NCBI GenBank assembly: GCA_027694045.1 | Contig: JAQEWB010000016.1 | Coordinates: 1-45,110 of the forward strand | DNA: 45,110 nt | Direction of reading: 5' to 3' | From: Bacillaceae bacterium OF18-1A | GTDB taxonomy: Bacteria; Bacillota; Bacilli; Bacillales; Bacillaceae_G | Shown: positions 23,257 to 31,060 of the stretch, one piece after another | Layout: each line of letters opens with the position of its first letter | Numbering within the stretch: the first letter of the stretch is position 1 | The notes under the pieces: generated by a model | What the model saw: only the letters and a program-made list of their open reading frames with translations | Database searches by the model: none | Told to the model about the DNA's origin: nothing | Translations under genes and position numbers: made by a program

Positions 23257-24166
23257 ATATACGTTTGAAACGGCCGACAATTTCAACTGTTTCAGTAATA
23301 TTCATAAATGCTTTGTTATCCACTTGACGGATAATACGTTTCATTTCGCCTAACTCATAGCGAGTCACGACAGTGTAAATCATTTTTTTCTTATGGTTTG
23401 TATAGCCGCCGACAGCATCTACCATTGTCACGCCGCGTATGCCGTGATGTAGTAGTGCGCTTTTTATTTCCTCGCCTTTTTCTGTAACTGTCATTATCGT
23501 TAATTTAATGTGTTTCGTATGCACAGCATCGATCACTTTGCTGACTACAAATCGGCTAATTAACGTATAAAGTGTAATATCCCATCCGAAAATAAACCCT
23601 GCTACAACGAGTAAGAGTAAGTTAAATACAAATATGATAGCTCCAATTGAAATATCTCGATGCTTCGCTACAATTAATCCAACAATATCAAATCCACCTG
23701 TTGAAGAAGCAAATCGGAATATGATTCCTGATGCTGCTCCGCAGATTACACCACCGAATACAGAAGAAAGTAAAATATCATCTGAAACTTGGTGTACAGG
23801 GATAATGTTCATCGCTAATGATGATACAGCGACAAAGTATGCTGTTAAAAAGGTTGTCTTCTTCCCTAAATAAAAGTGACTTAAAATAAGAAGAGGAATG
23901 TTTAGTAAAAAGATAAGTGCACCGATATTGTAGTGCATTAAATAACCGATAATCATCCCTACACCAGCGAATCCACCGCTAATCATATTATGCGGGATAA
24001 AGAACATATTCATAGAAATTGCATACAAAATAGAGGCTATGAAAATAACAATTAACTGTATGATAAATTCTAGATGAAATGTTTTAGCTGCTGGGAAGGA
24101 TAAAAAGGCGGTGTCGGGAACGTAATCGGCGTCTCCTAGTTGACCCATAGTATGTTTCATCTCCAT
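23255..24166 (-). CDS. YitT-family membrane protein (DUF161 + DUF2179)
   Basis: A 303-aa protein with an unusual ~25-residue polar N-terminus, then five or six membrane segments. Typical YitT motifs are NMFFIPHNMISGGFAGVG and FRFASSTGGFDIVGLIV. A soluble C-terminal DUF2179 domain (about 220-300) contains RGVTMVDAVGGYTN. The family's role is unknown; transport has been proposed. The exact start is uncertain, because no good ribosome site precedes the first ATG (24166) and in-frame ATGs at residues 3 and 7 are alternatives. Confidence 0.9.
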   Translation of the reverse strand: MEMKHTMGQLGDADYVPDTAFLSFPAAKTFHLEFIIQLIVIFIASILYAISMNMFFIPHNMISGGFAGVGMIIGYLMHYNIGALIFLLNIPLLILSHFYLGKKTTFLTAYFVAVSSLAMNIIPVHQVSDDILLSSVFGGVICGAASGIIFRFASSTGGFDIVGLIVAKHRDISIGAIIFVFNLLLLVVAGFIFGWDITLYTLISRFVVSKVIDAVHTKHIKLTIMTVTEKGEEIKSALLHHGIRGVTMVDAVGGYTNHKKKMIYTVVTRYELGEMKRIIRQVDNKAFMNITETVEIVGRFKRI

Positions 24167-24424
24167 ATTCGTTTTTGATTACAAGAAGAGAATAAAGCTT
24201 TTTTCAAAAACTGGCAATAGTTTTATTATAATGCAAAAATTTTATAAATTTCTAACAAATTAAACCTATTCAATGATACGTGTGAATATACTAAAGAAAG
24301 CGAATACATTGGTTTTCTAACATAGTTTTCTTGAGAAAATATGCAAAATACTTTTTTGACGATAAAAGGAAATAGAGAATGTTTGCCGAATGTGCTAAAA
24401 TGACCTTATTAAGGATGTGAAGCG

Positions 24425-24709
24425 ATGGAATTTTTATTGCAGGATGCAATTCTATATATATCGTTTGTAACGACAGCGCTTTGTTTATTAGAAGTTTTCT
24501 TTCTTGCTAACGTTTCTCGCTTTGTACGTCAGCAAGCATCGAGCAGTAGACAGAGAGCATTTAAATTAGTTGATACGTGTGAAGAGGGTACCGGAAATGT
24601 ACCGCTTTTCTCTATCTTTTATAAATATGGAATGATTCGTTCTGTCCGTAGGCAAGAATCGAGTGGAGAGAGTGACGAGGTAGGTCCGTATACACCAATG
24701 TTTCGATAA
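24425..24709 (+). CDS. Candidate MifM-like membrane leader peptide upstream of yidC2
   Basis: A 94-aa ORF with an AAGGATGTG ribosome site. Residues 4-30 form one hydrophobic segment, followed by a basic stretch. The C-terminal third reads MIRSVRRQESSGESDE, then VGPYTPMFR. The last codons lie in the 5' arm of a hairpin that takes in part of the yidC2 ribosome site, and the stop is only 28 nt from the yidC2 start. In B. subtilis, MifM (95 aa, one N-terminal TM) stalls the ribosome when the main insertase YidC1/SpoIIIJ fails, opening such a hairpin and switching on yidC2. Length, topology, position and hairpin all agree. Ribosome stalling itself is inference. It could instead be an ordinary small membrane protein. 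Confidence 0.75.
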   Translation: MEFLLQDAILYISFVTTALCLLEVFFLANVSRFVRQQASSSRQRAFKLVDTCEEGTGNVPLFSIFYKYGMIRSVRRQESSGESDEVGPYTPMFR

Positions 24710-24730
24710 ATAATTACGAAACATTGGAGG
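24695..24730 (+). promoter_or_regulatory. Hairpin masking the yidC2 ribosome site
   Basis: CCAATGTTTCG (24695-24705) pairs perfectly with CGAAACATTGG (24717-24727) around ATAAATAATTA. The ribosome site GGAGG (24726-24730) starts inside the 3' arm. The 5' arm is the end of the 94-aa ORF, and that ORF's stop codon lies in the loop. No T run follows, so it is not a terminator. Confidence 0.78.
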
Positions 24731-24737
24731 AATGAAC

Positions 24738-25520
24738 GTGTTAAAATCATACCGAGCTAGGCTCATTAGTTTATCATTATTACTTGTTTTTGTTTTATCT
24801 GGCTGCAGTAATGCAGGTACAATAGATTCACATAGTACCGGGATTTGGAATCATTATTTCGTATATCCAATCTCGTATATGATCCAATTTGTTGCTCATC
24901 ATATGCCTGGAGCTAGCTTCGGGATTGCTATTATTATCATTACGCTCGTTGTTCGTTCAGCGATGATTCCATTGGCTGTTTCACAATATCGTAGCCAAGC
25001 GAAAATGAAAAAAATGCAACCTGAATTGCAGAAGTTAAAGGAAAAATACGGTGATGTAGGTAAAGATCTTGAAAAACAAAAGCAGTATCAAAAAGAAATG
25101 TCAGAACTAATGAAATCAGGCGGTTGGAATCCACTTGCTGGTTGCTGGCCACTATTAATACAAATGCCGATTTTCTCTGCTTTGTATTATGCGATTAGCC
25201 GAACAGAAGAGATTCGCACATCTTCGTTTTTATGGGTGAACTTAGGACATGCAGATCCTTATCATATATTACCGATTATTGCAGCTGTAACGACATTTAT
25301 TCAAATGAAAGTGTTCCAATCTAACATCACGCCTGGAGAGCAAGTACAGATGCTGAAGATGCAGCAAATTATGATGCCGGCAATGATTCTATTTATGGGA
25401 TTTGCGGCACCATCAGGACTTGTGTTGTACTGGATAACAGGTAACTTATTTACAATGACGCAAACAATTGTATTAAGAAGAATAATGGAACGTGAAGAAT
25501 TACAATTACAAAAAGCATAG
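24738..25520 (+). CDS. yidC2: YidC/Oxa1-family membrane protein insertase 2
   Basis: It inserts and folds membrane proteins, alone or with Sec. The 260-aa lipoprotein precursor has a lipobox LSGC (cysteine near residue 23), five membrane segments, a conserved cytoplasmic loop MKKMQPELQKLKEKYG, and WNPLAGCWPLLIQMPIFSALY. The GTG at 24738 is preferred over the ATG at 24732 because GGAGG touches the ATG but is 7 nt from the GTG. A hairpin sequesters part of the ribosome site, suggesting control by translation of the upstream 94-aa ORF. It would be the second insertase; the main SpoIIIJ copy normally lies near the replication origin. Confidence 0.94.
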   Translation: MLKSYRARLISLSLLLVFVLSGCSNAGTIDSHSTGIWNHYFVYPISYMIQFVAHHMPGASFGIAIIIITLVVRSAMIPLAVSQYRSQAKMKKMQPELQKLKEKYGDVGKDLEKQKQYQKEMSELMKSGGWNPLAGCWPLLIQMPIFSALYYAISRTEEIRTSSFLWVNLGHADPYHILPIIAAVTTFIQMKVFQSNITPGEQVQMLKMQQIMMPAMILFMGFAAPSGLVLYWITGNLFTMTQTIVLRRIMEREELQLQKA

Positions 25521-25554
25521 AAAAACACCGCTCATTACGAGCGGTGTTTTTTTG
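25521..25554 (+). terminator. Terminator of yidC2
   Basis: AAAAACACCGCTC pairs with GAGCGGTGTTTTT around ATTAC, followed by T residues. Confidence 0.9.
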
Positions 25555-25578
25555 TTAAGTCGTTAAGGAAATGTTAAG
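25554..25578 (+). promoter_or_regulatory. GTTAAG direct repeats before DUF2680-like gene
   Basis: GTTAAG occurs at 25554, 25562 and 25573. The last two are 11 bp apart, the spacing used by OmpR-type response regulators. This is a candidate operator only. Confidence 0.35.
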
Positions 25579-25649
25579 AAACCGACATTATTATAGGCAT
25601 TGTATACGAAAGTGTACATGCTTTAGAAATATGAAGGAGGAAATTTCCT

Positions 25650-26465
25650 ATGAAGAAGAAAACAGTTGGGTATTTAGCGATTGCAGGTGCTTTATCATTT
25701 GGAATTATAGGAGGAGCTGGCATAACAGCATTCGCGGCAACGAATACTCCGGCAGCTGAGCAAGCTACAAAAACGGCGAAAAAGGATTTAGATGATGCTA
25801 CAAAACAAAAAGTGAAAACGATTATGGACGATACAAAGAAACAGCTAGAGGAAATAGGTGTGAAGCTACCAGAGAAGGGCAAACATAAAGACATGTTCGC
25901 CGGATTAGATGATCAAACGAAAGAAAAAGCGAAGTCAATTTTAGAGCAAGAGAAATCCGGGAAATTAACACGTGAACAAGCGCAAGAGGAATTCACAAAG
26001 TTAGGCGTGAAGTTTCCAGAGAAAGGCAAGCGCGGTGACATGTTCGCCGGATTAGATGAACAGGTAAAAGAAAAAGCGAAGTCAATTTTAGAGCAAGAGA
26101 AATCCGGGAAATTAACACGTGAACAAGCGCAAGAGGAATTAAAGAAATTAGGTGTGAAGTTGCCGACGAAAGGTAAGCATGGTGACAAGTTTGCAGGGCT
26201 AGATGATCAGGCGAAAGAAAAAGTAAAAGCGATTTTCGATCAAGAAAAGTCTGGGAAGTTAACGCATGAGCAAGCACAAGAAGAATTAACAAAATTAGGT
26301 GTGAAACTTCCAGAGAAAGAGAAGCATGAAGACATCTTTGCGGGATTAGATGAAGCAACAAAGGAAAAAGCGAAAGCGATTCTAGAAAATGAAAAGAAAC
26401 AGTTAGAGGAATTGAATGTGGACATTCCGCATCACCAGTTTTTTATGAAAAAAGATGAGAAATAA
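25650..26465 (+). CDS. Secreted tandem-repeat protein (DUF2680/YckD-like)
   Basis: A 271-aa exported protein of unknown role. A signal peptide (KKKTVGYLAIAGALSFG, cleaved near AFA) is followed by 49-residue units starting at residues 78, 127 and 176 and a partial one at 225. Each has FAGLD, KEKAK, EQEKSGKLTREQAQEE and LGVK(L/F)P. Shorter flanking units (50-77 and 233-260) replace the middle with KKQLEE. It is highly charged, helical and has no cysteine. Units 1 and 2 share about 75 bp of identical DNA, so they arose by recent duplication or conversion. The LTxEQAQ pattern suggests the DUF2680/YckD family. AAGGAGG precedes the ATG. Confidence 0.85.
   Translation: MKKKTVGYLAIAGALSFGIIGGAGITAFAATNTPAAEQATKTAKKDLDDATKQKVKTIMDDTKKQLEEIGVKLPEKGKHKDMFAGLDDQTKEKAKSILEQEKSGKLTREQAQEEFTKLGVKFPEKGKRGDMFAGLDEQVKEKAKSILEQEKSGKLTREQAQEELKKLGVKLPTKGKHGDKFAGLDDQAKEKVKAIFDQEKSGKLTHEQAQEELTKLGVKLPEKEKHEDIFAGLDEATKEKAKAILENEKKQLEELNVDIPHHQFFMKKDEK
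25881..26321 (+). repeat. 147-bp coding repeats inside the DUF2680-like gene
   Basis: Three in-frame 147-bp units start at 25881, 26028 and 26175, with a partial fourth at 26322. The segment from about 25920 to 25992 recurs exactly at 26067-26139. Confidence 0.85.
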
Positions 26466-26513
26466 TTGAGGCATGCTGTATCTTTCGTGTGGGCAACCGG
26501 AAGATACATGTGA

Positions 26514-26550
26514 GGACCGATTTCTGTCAGCAGAAATCGGTCCCTTTTAT
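26514..26550. terminator. Terminator of DUF2680-like gene
   Basis: GGACCGATTTCTG pairs with CAGAAATCGGTCC around TCAG, followed by CTTTTATT. It lies between convergent genes and may serve both. Confidence 0.82.
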
Positions 26551-26774
26551 TGATTCAATAAAATTTTTTTCATTGTTAGTATGTATCCAAAGAAGCAGTA
26601 GAAGATTGCAAAACCGATAAATACTTCCGTATATTGATATTTACCTAATACGTAGAAGGAAACAGCTGGTATAATAGCTACCGCTAAAATGCTATAACCA
26701 GGATACTTGTGTCTGTACATGATAGCGAATAGGACAGAAAGAAATGTAGCGATGATACAAAAAACAGCAATCAT
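26547..26774 (-). CDS. Hypothetical small membrane protein, 75 aa
   Basis: Three hydrophobic stretches (about 1-18, 27-43 and 50-68) make up nearly the whole protein. A strong ribosome site, AGGAGG, lies before the ATG. I recognise no family. It is convergent with the DUF2680-like gene and shares its terminator. Confidence 0.7.
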   Translation of the reverse strand: MIAVFCIIATFLSVLFAIMYRHKYPGYSILAVAIIPAVSFYVLGKYQYTEVFIGFAIFYCFFGYILTMKKILLNQ

Positions 26775-26887
26775 GATTGGTGCACCTCCTATATATATTA
26801 TACCATTTTTAGGGGATTAGAGAAGTTTCGTAACTTCTGTTATAATATAAGAAGAGAAATATTTCCTATGTTATATAAAAAAATATA

Positions 26888-26915
26888 TTGATTTTTTCTA
26901 ACAATTCAATATAAT
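26888..26915 (+). promoter_or_regulatory. Promoter of the steT T-box leader
   Basis: TTGATT (26888-26893) and TATAAT (26910-26915) are 16 nt apart; transcription should start near 26922. Confidence 0.7.
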
Positions 26916-26921
26916 GAACAA

Positions 26922-27199
26922 TAACTATAAAATTCGACATCAAGAAGTGATGATGAGGACATGATCAATTTTTTACGATTCTCAGAGAGGGGAGCCTTTG
27001 GCTGTGAGCTTCCTAATACGGAAAAATGGATTACCACCTCTGAACTGCAGCAGTGAACGTATATCTAGTAATTGCTTGCCGGCAAAAACCGTTATTTAGA
27101 CTTGAGAAATTGGTGAAGTGTGTTACTTTGCGAATTGAAACAAGGGTGGAACCACGAATATAACACTCGTCCCTTTTTTAGGGAGGAGTGTTTTTTTAT
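26922..27199 (+). promoter_or_regulatory. Threonine-specific T-box riboswitch
   Basis: Stem I contains AGAGAGGGGAGC and the GGCTGTGAGC apical part. The specifier reads ACC (27033-27035, threonine), directly before ACCTCTGAAC, which aligns with GCCTTTGAGC after the specifier of the metS leader in this window. The T-box AAGGGTGGAACCACGA (about 27142-27157) contains TGGA, fitting a tRNA with discriminator U, as expected for tRNA-Thr. The terminator ACACTCGTCCC paired with GGGAGGAGTGT and a T run end at about 27199. Confidence 0.88.
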
Positions 27200-27242
27200 T
27201 TCATTTTTGCATCACACTAGAATTGGAAGGAGGATACGCAGC

Positions 27243-28553
27243 ATGCATCATGATGAGAAGAACAAAATTGGTTTAACAGTTGCACTTTCTATCGTAGTAG
27301 GAACAATTATTGGGTCTGGTGTGTTTATGAAACCAGGGAGCGTATTAGATTACTCAGGGAGTTCTAATATGGCCATTCTTGCGTGGGTAATTGGTGGTCT
27401 GTTGACGTTAGCAAGTGGTTTAACAGTAGCTGAAATTGGAGCGCAAATCCCGAAAAATGGTGGGTTGTATACGTATTTAGAGGAGATTTACGGAAGCTTT
27501 TGGGGGTATTTATCAGGCTGGATGCAAACGATTGTGTATGGACCAGCTATTATTGGAACATTAGGTTTGTATTTTAGCTCTTTAATGATTAATTTTTTCT
27601 ATTTAGATAAAGTATGGAATTTACCAATTGCAATTGGAACAGTTGTGTTCCTTGGCGTTGTAAATAGTATGGGAACAAAATACGGAGGTATCGTCCAAAC
27701 AGTTACGACAATCGGTAAAATGATTCCGATCGTATTAATCGTCGTGCTAGGTTTTTGGAAAGGGAATAGCGATATCTTTAATGTAGTTGTGCCGATATCA
27801 GAAAATCAAAGTATCGGAATGGCAATTTTAGCGACGTTATTCGCTTATGACGGCTGGATTTTACTTGCTTCGATTGGCGGAGAAATGAAGAATCCAACAA
27901 AATTATTACCGAAAGCAATGACTGTTGGGATTTTAATTGTAACGGCTGCTTACGTACTAATTAACTTAGCTTTATTAAATGTATTACCAGCAACGCAAAT
28001 TGTAGATCTTGGTGAAAATGCAACAGCGACAGCTGCGGGCATGTTACTTGGAGAGTATGGTGGGAAAATTATTAGTATTGGTATTATCGTTTCTATTTTC
28101 GGTTGTTTAAATGGAAAGATTTTAACGTTCCCGCGTATTCCAATGTCTATGGCAGAGCGTGGACAACTTCCATTTTCTAAGTTTATTGCAAAGGAAAGCC
28201 CAAGATTTAAAACACCAGCAAATGCGATTACTGTTGAAATCATTTTAGGAATTATTTTAATGCTTATTAGTGATCCGAATAAGCTATCTGAGATTTCCGT
28301 ATTCATTATTTATATTTTCTATGTAATGACGTTTATCGGTGTCTTCATTTTAAGAAAACGTAATAAAAATAAAGAGCGTGCATATAGTGTACCGTTATTC
28401 CCAATTGTACCAATTGTAGCGATTTTCGGTTCGTTCTTTGTAATCGGTAGTGCGATTATTAACGATCCAGTAAGTTGTTTCTTATCAATTGGAATTGTCT
28501 TTACTGGACTGCCGGTGTATTGGTATTTAAATAAGAAGAAAGAAACAGAATGA
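27243..28553 (+). CDS. steT: Serine/threonine exchanger, APC/LAT family
   Basis: A 436-aa, 12-segment transporter. It closely follows my memory of B. subtilis SteT (YkbA), a Ser/Thr exchanger, including GTIIGSGVFMKPG (about 20-32), LFAYDGWILLA, GGEMKNP and SIFGCLNGK. The ATG at 27243 follows GGAAGGAGG; the longer frame runs through the T-box terminator. The threonine T-box upstream supports threonine as the physiological substrate and points to uptake during threonine shortage. It is monocistronic with its own terminator. Confidence 0.92.
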   Translation: MHHDEKNKIGLTVALSIVVGTIIGSGVFMKPGSVLDYSGSSNMAILAWVIGGLLTLASGLTVAEIGAQIPKNGGLYTYLEEIYGSFWGYLSGWMQTIVYGPAIIGTLGLYFSSLMINFFYLDKVWNLPIAIGTVVFLGVVNSMGTKYGGIVQTVTTIGKMIPIVLIVVLGFWKGNSDIFNVVVPISENQSIGMAILATLFAYDGWILLASIGGEMKNPTKLLPKAMTVGILIVTAAYVLINLALLNVLPATQIVDLGENATATAAGMLLGEYGGKIISIGIIVSIFGCLNGKILTFPRIPMSMAERGQLPFSKFIAKESPRFKTPANAITVEIILGIILMLISDPNKLSEISVFIIYIFYVMTFIGVFILRKRNKNKERAYSVPLFPIVPIVAIFGSFFVIGSAIINDPVSCFLSIGIVFTGLPVYWYLNKKKETE

Positions 28554-28557
28554 TGGA

Positions 28558-28590
28558 AGGGTAGGCGTATAAGACGCCTACCTTTTTTAT
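28558..28590 (+). terminator. Terminator of steT
   Basis: GTAGGCGT pairs with ACGCCTAC around ATAAG, followed by a T run. Confidence 0.88.
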
Positions 28591-28619
28591 TGTAAAAAAA
28601 TTGTACTTGCGTCCATTTT

Positions 28620-28655
28620 CTATTTTGGTTACTATAATGGTAGTAACCAAAATAG
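28620..28655 (+). promoter_or_regulatory. 15-bp palindromic operator of MFS gene
   Basis: CTATTTTGGTTACTA (28620-28634) and TAGTAACCAAAATAG (28641-28655) are perfect inverse copies separated by TAATGG. A TATAAT (28633-28638) lies in the centre, so a bound dimer would block the promoter. The GTTACTA half-site is reminiscent of HxlR/DUF24-type sites, but no regulator gene of that kind is adjacent. Confidence 0.8.
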
Positions 28656-28672
28656 AAAGCGTGGGGAAAGAC

Positions 28673-29845
28673 TTGAATTTTCGTGTATATATTTTAGCTA
28701 TTGCGGCTTTCGTAGTCGGAACGGTTGAGCTAATTATAGGAGGAACGCTCGATTTAGTTGCCACTGATTTAGGAGTATCAATCAGTGCAGCTGGTCAGCT
28801 TATCACAATATTTTCAGTAGTATTTGCTTTGTCAGGACCAGTTTTATTAGCATTAACAGGAAAGATTGAGAGAAAAAAATTGTATGTTGGGGCGTTATCG
28901 ATTTTCTTGATCGGAAATATGATTTCAGCATTTAGTGTAAGTTACGGGATGTTAATGTTTTCAAGGGTTATTTGTGCGGCGAGTGGTTCATTAATTATTG
29001 CGCTATCGGTAACACTTGCTTCTAGTGTAGTAGAACCGCATTTTCGTGCGCGTGCAATAGGAATTATTTTTATGGGAATTAGCGGATCACTTGTACTTGG
29101 AGTGCCGCTCGGTCTTGTGCTCGGAAACGCATACGGATGGCGTGCACCATTTGTGTTAATTTCGATCTTAACAGTTATGGCAATTGCTTGTATTTCATTG
29201 TTCTTAACGAAAGTACCACCGACATCGGTATTATCAATAAAAGAACAACTTGCTACGTTAAAAGATAAAAAAATTGTCAGTGCACAGTTAACATCATTTT
29301 TATTTTTAACAGGTCATTTAACACTATATGCATATTTAACACCTTTCTTAAAAGATGTGATGCACGTGGAAGCAAACTGGATTAGTGTCTTTTACTTTAT
29401 TTTTGGAATCGCAGCAGTAATTGGTGGCGGATTCGGCGGTTGGCTTGCTGATAAATGGGGATCAAAGAAAAGTATTATTTCCATTATTATCGTATTTGCA
29501 TGTGCAATTTTCATATTGCCAATGATGACATTCTCATTCCCACTATTCATTATTATGATGGGACTTTGGAGTATGCTTAGCTGGGCTATTTCACCAGCAC
29601 AGCAAAACTATTTAATTGAAATTGCACCAGAATCAGCTGGTATTCAGCAAGGTTTAAATAACTCTGCTCTTCATTTAGGAATTGCGCTCGGCTCAACAGT
29701 TGGCGGAGTTGTTATTGAAAAATCATCTGTTATATATAACGCTTGGGTAGGCGGAGGCTTTATTATATTAGCGCTGCTTTGTGCGATTTTCTCGATTACG
29801 AGAGGACGTTCTACTCAGTTCGTAAAAGAAGAATCTATCGTTTGA
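28673..29845 (+). CDS. MFS transporter, DHA1 (AraJ/YdhP-like) type
   Basis: A 390-aa efflux-type transporter with 12 hydrophobic segments. The N-terminus VGTVELIIGGTLDLVATDLGVS resembles the AraJ/YdhP and chloramphenicol-type MFS proteins, and a motif-A-like loop follows TM2 (LTGKIERKKL). The TTG at 28673 is chosen because GGGGAAAG lies just before it, while upstream in-frame starts lie inside or before the operator. The 15-bp palindrome upstream predicts a tightly repressed gene. The substrate is unknown. Confidence 0.88.
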   Translation: MNFRVYILAIAAFVVGTVELIIGGTLDLVATDLGVSISAAGQLITIFSVVFALSGPVLLALTGKIERKKLYVGALSIFLIGNMISAFSVSYGMLMFSRVICAASGSLIIALSVTLASSVVEPHFRARAIGIIFMGISGSLVLGVPLGLVLGNAYGWRAPFVLISILTVMAIACISLFLTKVPPTSVLSIKEQLATLKDKKIVSAQLTSFLFLTGHLTLYAYLTPFLKDVMHVEANWISVFYFIFGIAAVIGGGFGGWLADKWGSKKSIISIIIVFACAIFILPMMTFSFPLFIIMMGLWSMLSWAISPAQQNYLIEIAPESAGIQQGLNNSALHLGIALGSTVGGVVIEKSSVIYNAWVGGGFIILALLCAIFSITRGRSTQFVKEESIV

Positions 29846-29860
29846 TAGGTTCTTTTTATT
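29828..29860 (+). terminator. Terminator of MFS gene
   Basis: AGAATCTATC pairs with GATAGGTTCT around GTTT, followed by TTTTATT; it overlaps the stop codon. Confidence 0.72.
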
Positions 29861-29921
29861 TGTGAAATTTTGCAGGTTTTAGTAGATGGATGGAGAAGGG
29901 ATTTATAGCGAGGTGATATAT

Positions 29922-30104
29922 ATGTATACGGATTTTTCAATCATTGGTTTTCTATTTACGATCATACCATTCTTTCTTGTGATTTTTCTTTTTAGATGGG
30001 TTCGTTTCATCTACCAAAATTCTGAGAAACAAGTGGAGCAGAATGAGAAAATTATTGATTTGTTGACGGAGATAAAGGAGCAAAACGAAAAGGAGTCTAG
30101 GTGA
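29922..30104 (+). CDS. Small membrane protein with coiled-coil tail, 60 aa
   Basis: GAGGTGAT lies before the ATG at 29922. One hydrophobic helix (about 7-30) is followed by a charged heptad-like tail (EKQVEQNEKIIDLLTEIKEQNEKE). It may belong to a Bacillus DUF4083-type family, but I am not sure. A terminator overlaps its 3' end. Confidence 0.68.
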   Translation: MYTDFSIIGFLFTIIPFFLVIFLFRWVRFIYQNSEKQVEQNEKIIDLLTEIKEQNEKESR

Positions 30105-30122
30105 AAAACTAGACTCCTTTTT
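30089..30122. terminator. Bidirectional terminator
   Basis: AGGAGTCTAG pairs with CTAGACTCCT around GTGAAAAA, followed by a T run. It lies between the 60-aa gene and the convergent TrmB-type gene. Confidence 0.86.
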
Positions 30123-30125
30123 TAG

Positions 30126-30884
30126 TTAATATCTCAACTTCATCAACAAACTCTTAATTTCTTCATCTTGCATAAGAAGACCAAGGTGCTTCTCAGTAAT
30201 CTTCGCAAGTGCAACATCGTGATAGAAAAATTCCGTAAAGAACTTTACGAAAGGTTGTGACATAGTTTTCATTGCTTGCCAGGATTCTTGTTCTACACCA
30301 GCAAATAAAATTTCGCGGTCGTCTACGATGAGTAGCAAGTAGCGTTCTAGTGCGTTAGGTTCTTCAGATGGGATTAGAAAATGCATGTTTTCTAAATCTG
30401 TTTCGACTTTCCCCACTATAAGGGATTCGATTTTTACGTCTTCTTTTGCTTTTTGTTCTAGTAAAGGAAGGTATTCTAAAAGGGTATCATTCCAAGCTGA
30501 AATACGGATTGATTCCTTTGCACTTTCTATGAGTTCTTTCGTTTGAACTCGAATAGAAGATTGCATTTTTAAGCTCCATACACGATCGTCTGTAAATGAT
30601 TTTTTCGATATATTCGTTTCGAGTTCTTTAATATTGGATTGGAATTCTGTCGTTAATTTTTCGATAGCTAGCTTCAGTGGCAGAGCTGTATATAGTTTTT
30701 TCTTTTCTGAAACAGAATCCATTACCATGCCTTTATCAATTAGGCGTGCTAGTACTTCGTATATTTTTGCTTTTGGAACACCAGAGTGTTTCACAATTGT
30801 TGTAGCATCTAACGGTTCATTGCTTGATACGACAACTTCATAAGCTTGGCTTTCATATTGTGAGAAACCGAATTTTTGTAACAT
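30126..30884 (-). CDS. TrmB-family transcriptional regulator
   Basis: A 252-aa protein. The N-terminal winged helix (about 1-65, with ATTIVKHSGVPKAKIYEVLARLIDKG as recognition region) is followed by a TrmB C-terminal domain of the PLD-like type. In this family the C-terminal domain binds sugars or other small ligands. CGGAGG precedes the ATG. It is convergent with the 60-aa membrane protein gene and divergent from the chemoreceptor. The regulated genes are not evident. Confidence 0.88.
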   Translation of the reverse strand: MLQKFGFSQYESQAYEVVVSSNEPLDATTIVKHSGVPKAKIYEVLARLIDKGMVMDSVSEKKKLYTALPLKLAIEKLTTEFQSNIKELETNISKKSFTDDRVWSLKMQSSIRVQTKELIESAKESIRISAWNDTLLEYLPLLEQKAKEDVKIESLIVGKVETDLENMHFLIPSEEPNALERYLLLIVDDREILFAGVEQESWQAMKTMSQPFVKFFTEFFYHDVALAKITEKHLGLLMQDEEIKSLLMKLRY

Positions 30885-31060
30885 AGTTACCTCCGAACAA
30901 ATGAGATTGTATAGTTTAAGGATAATGAACTATTTGTTTTTGCACAAGTGGTGATCGTTTTCCCATTAGATTATGTGAAGAAATAATTTTAATTTTTAAA
31001 CTCTATCTATTATACTTAATATAGTGATTAATATAATTAGAAGGGGATGCATGGGGAAAG

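Noticed and set aside
24695..24727. Hairpin before yidC2 as an intrinsic terminator
   Set aside because: No T run follows the stem; it runs directly into the yidC2 ribosome site.
24566..24766. Antisense 66-codon frame across the 94-aa leader ORF and hairpin
   Set aside because: No ribosome site. The plus-strand ORF has a better start, a membrane segment and a clear relation to the hairpin.
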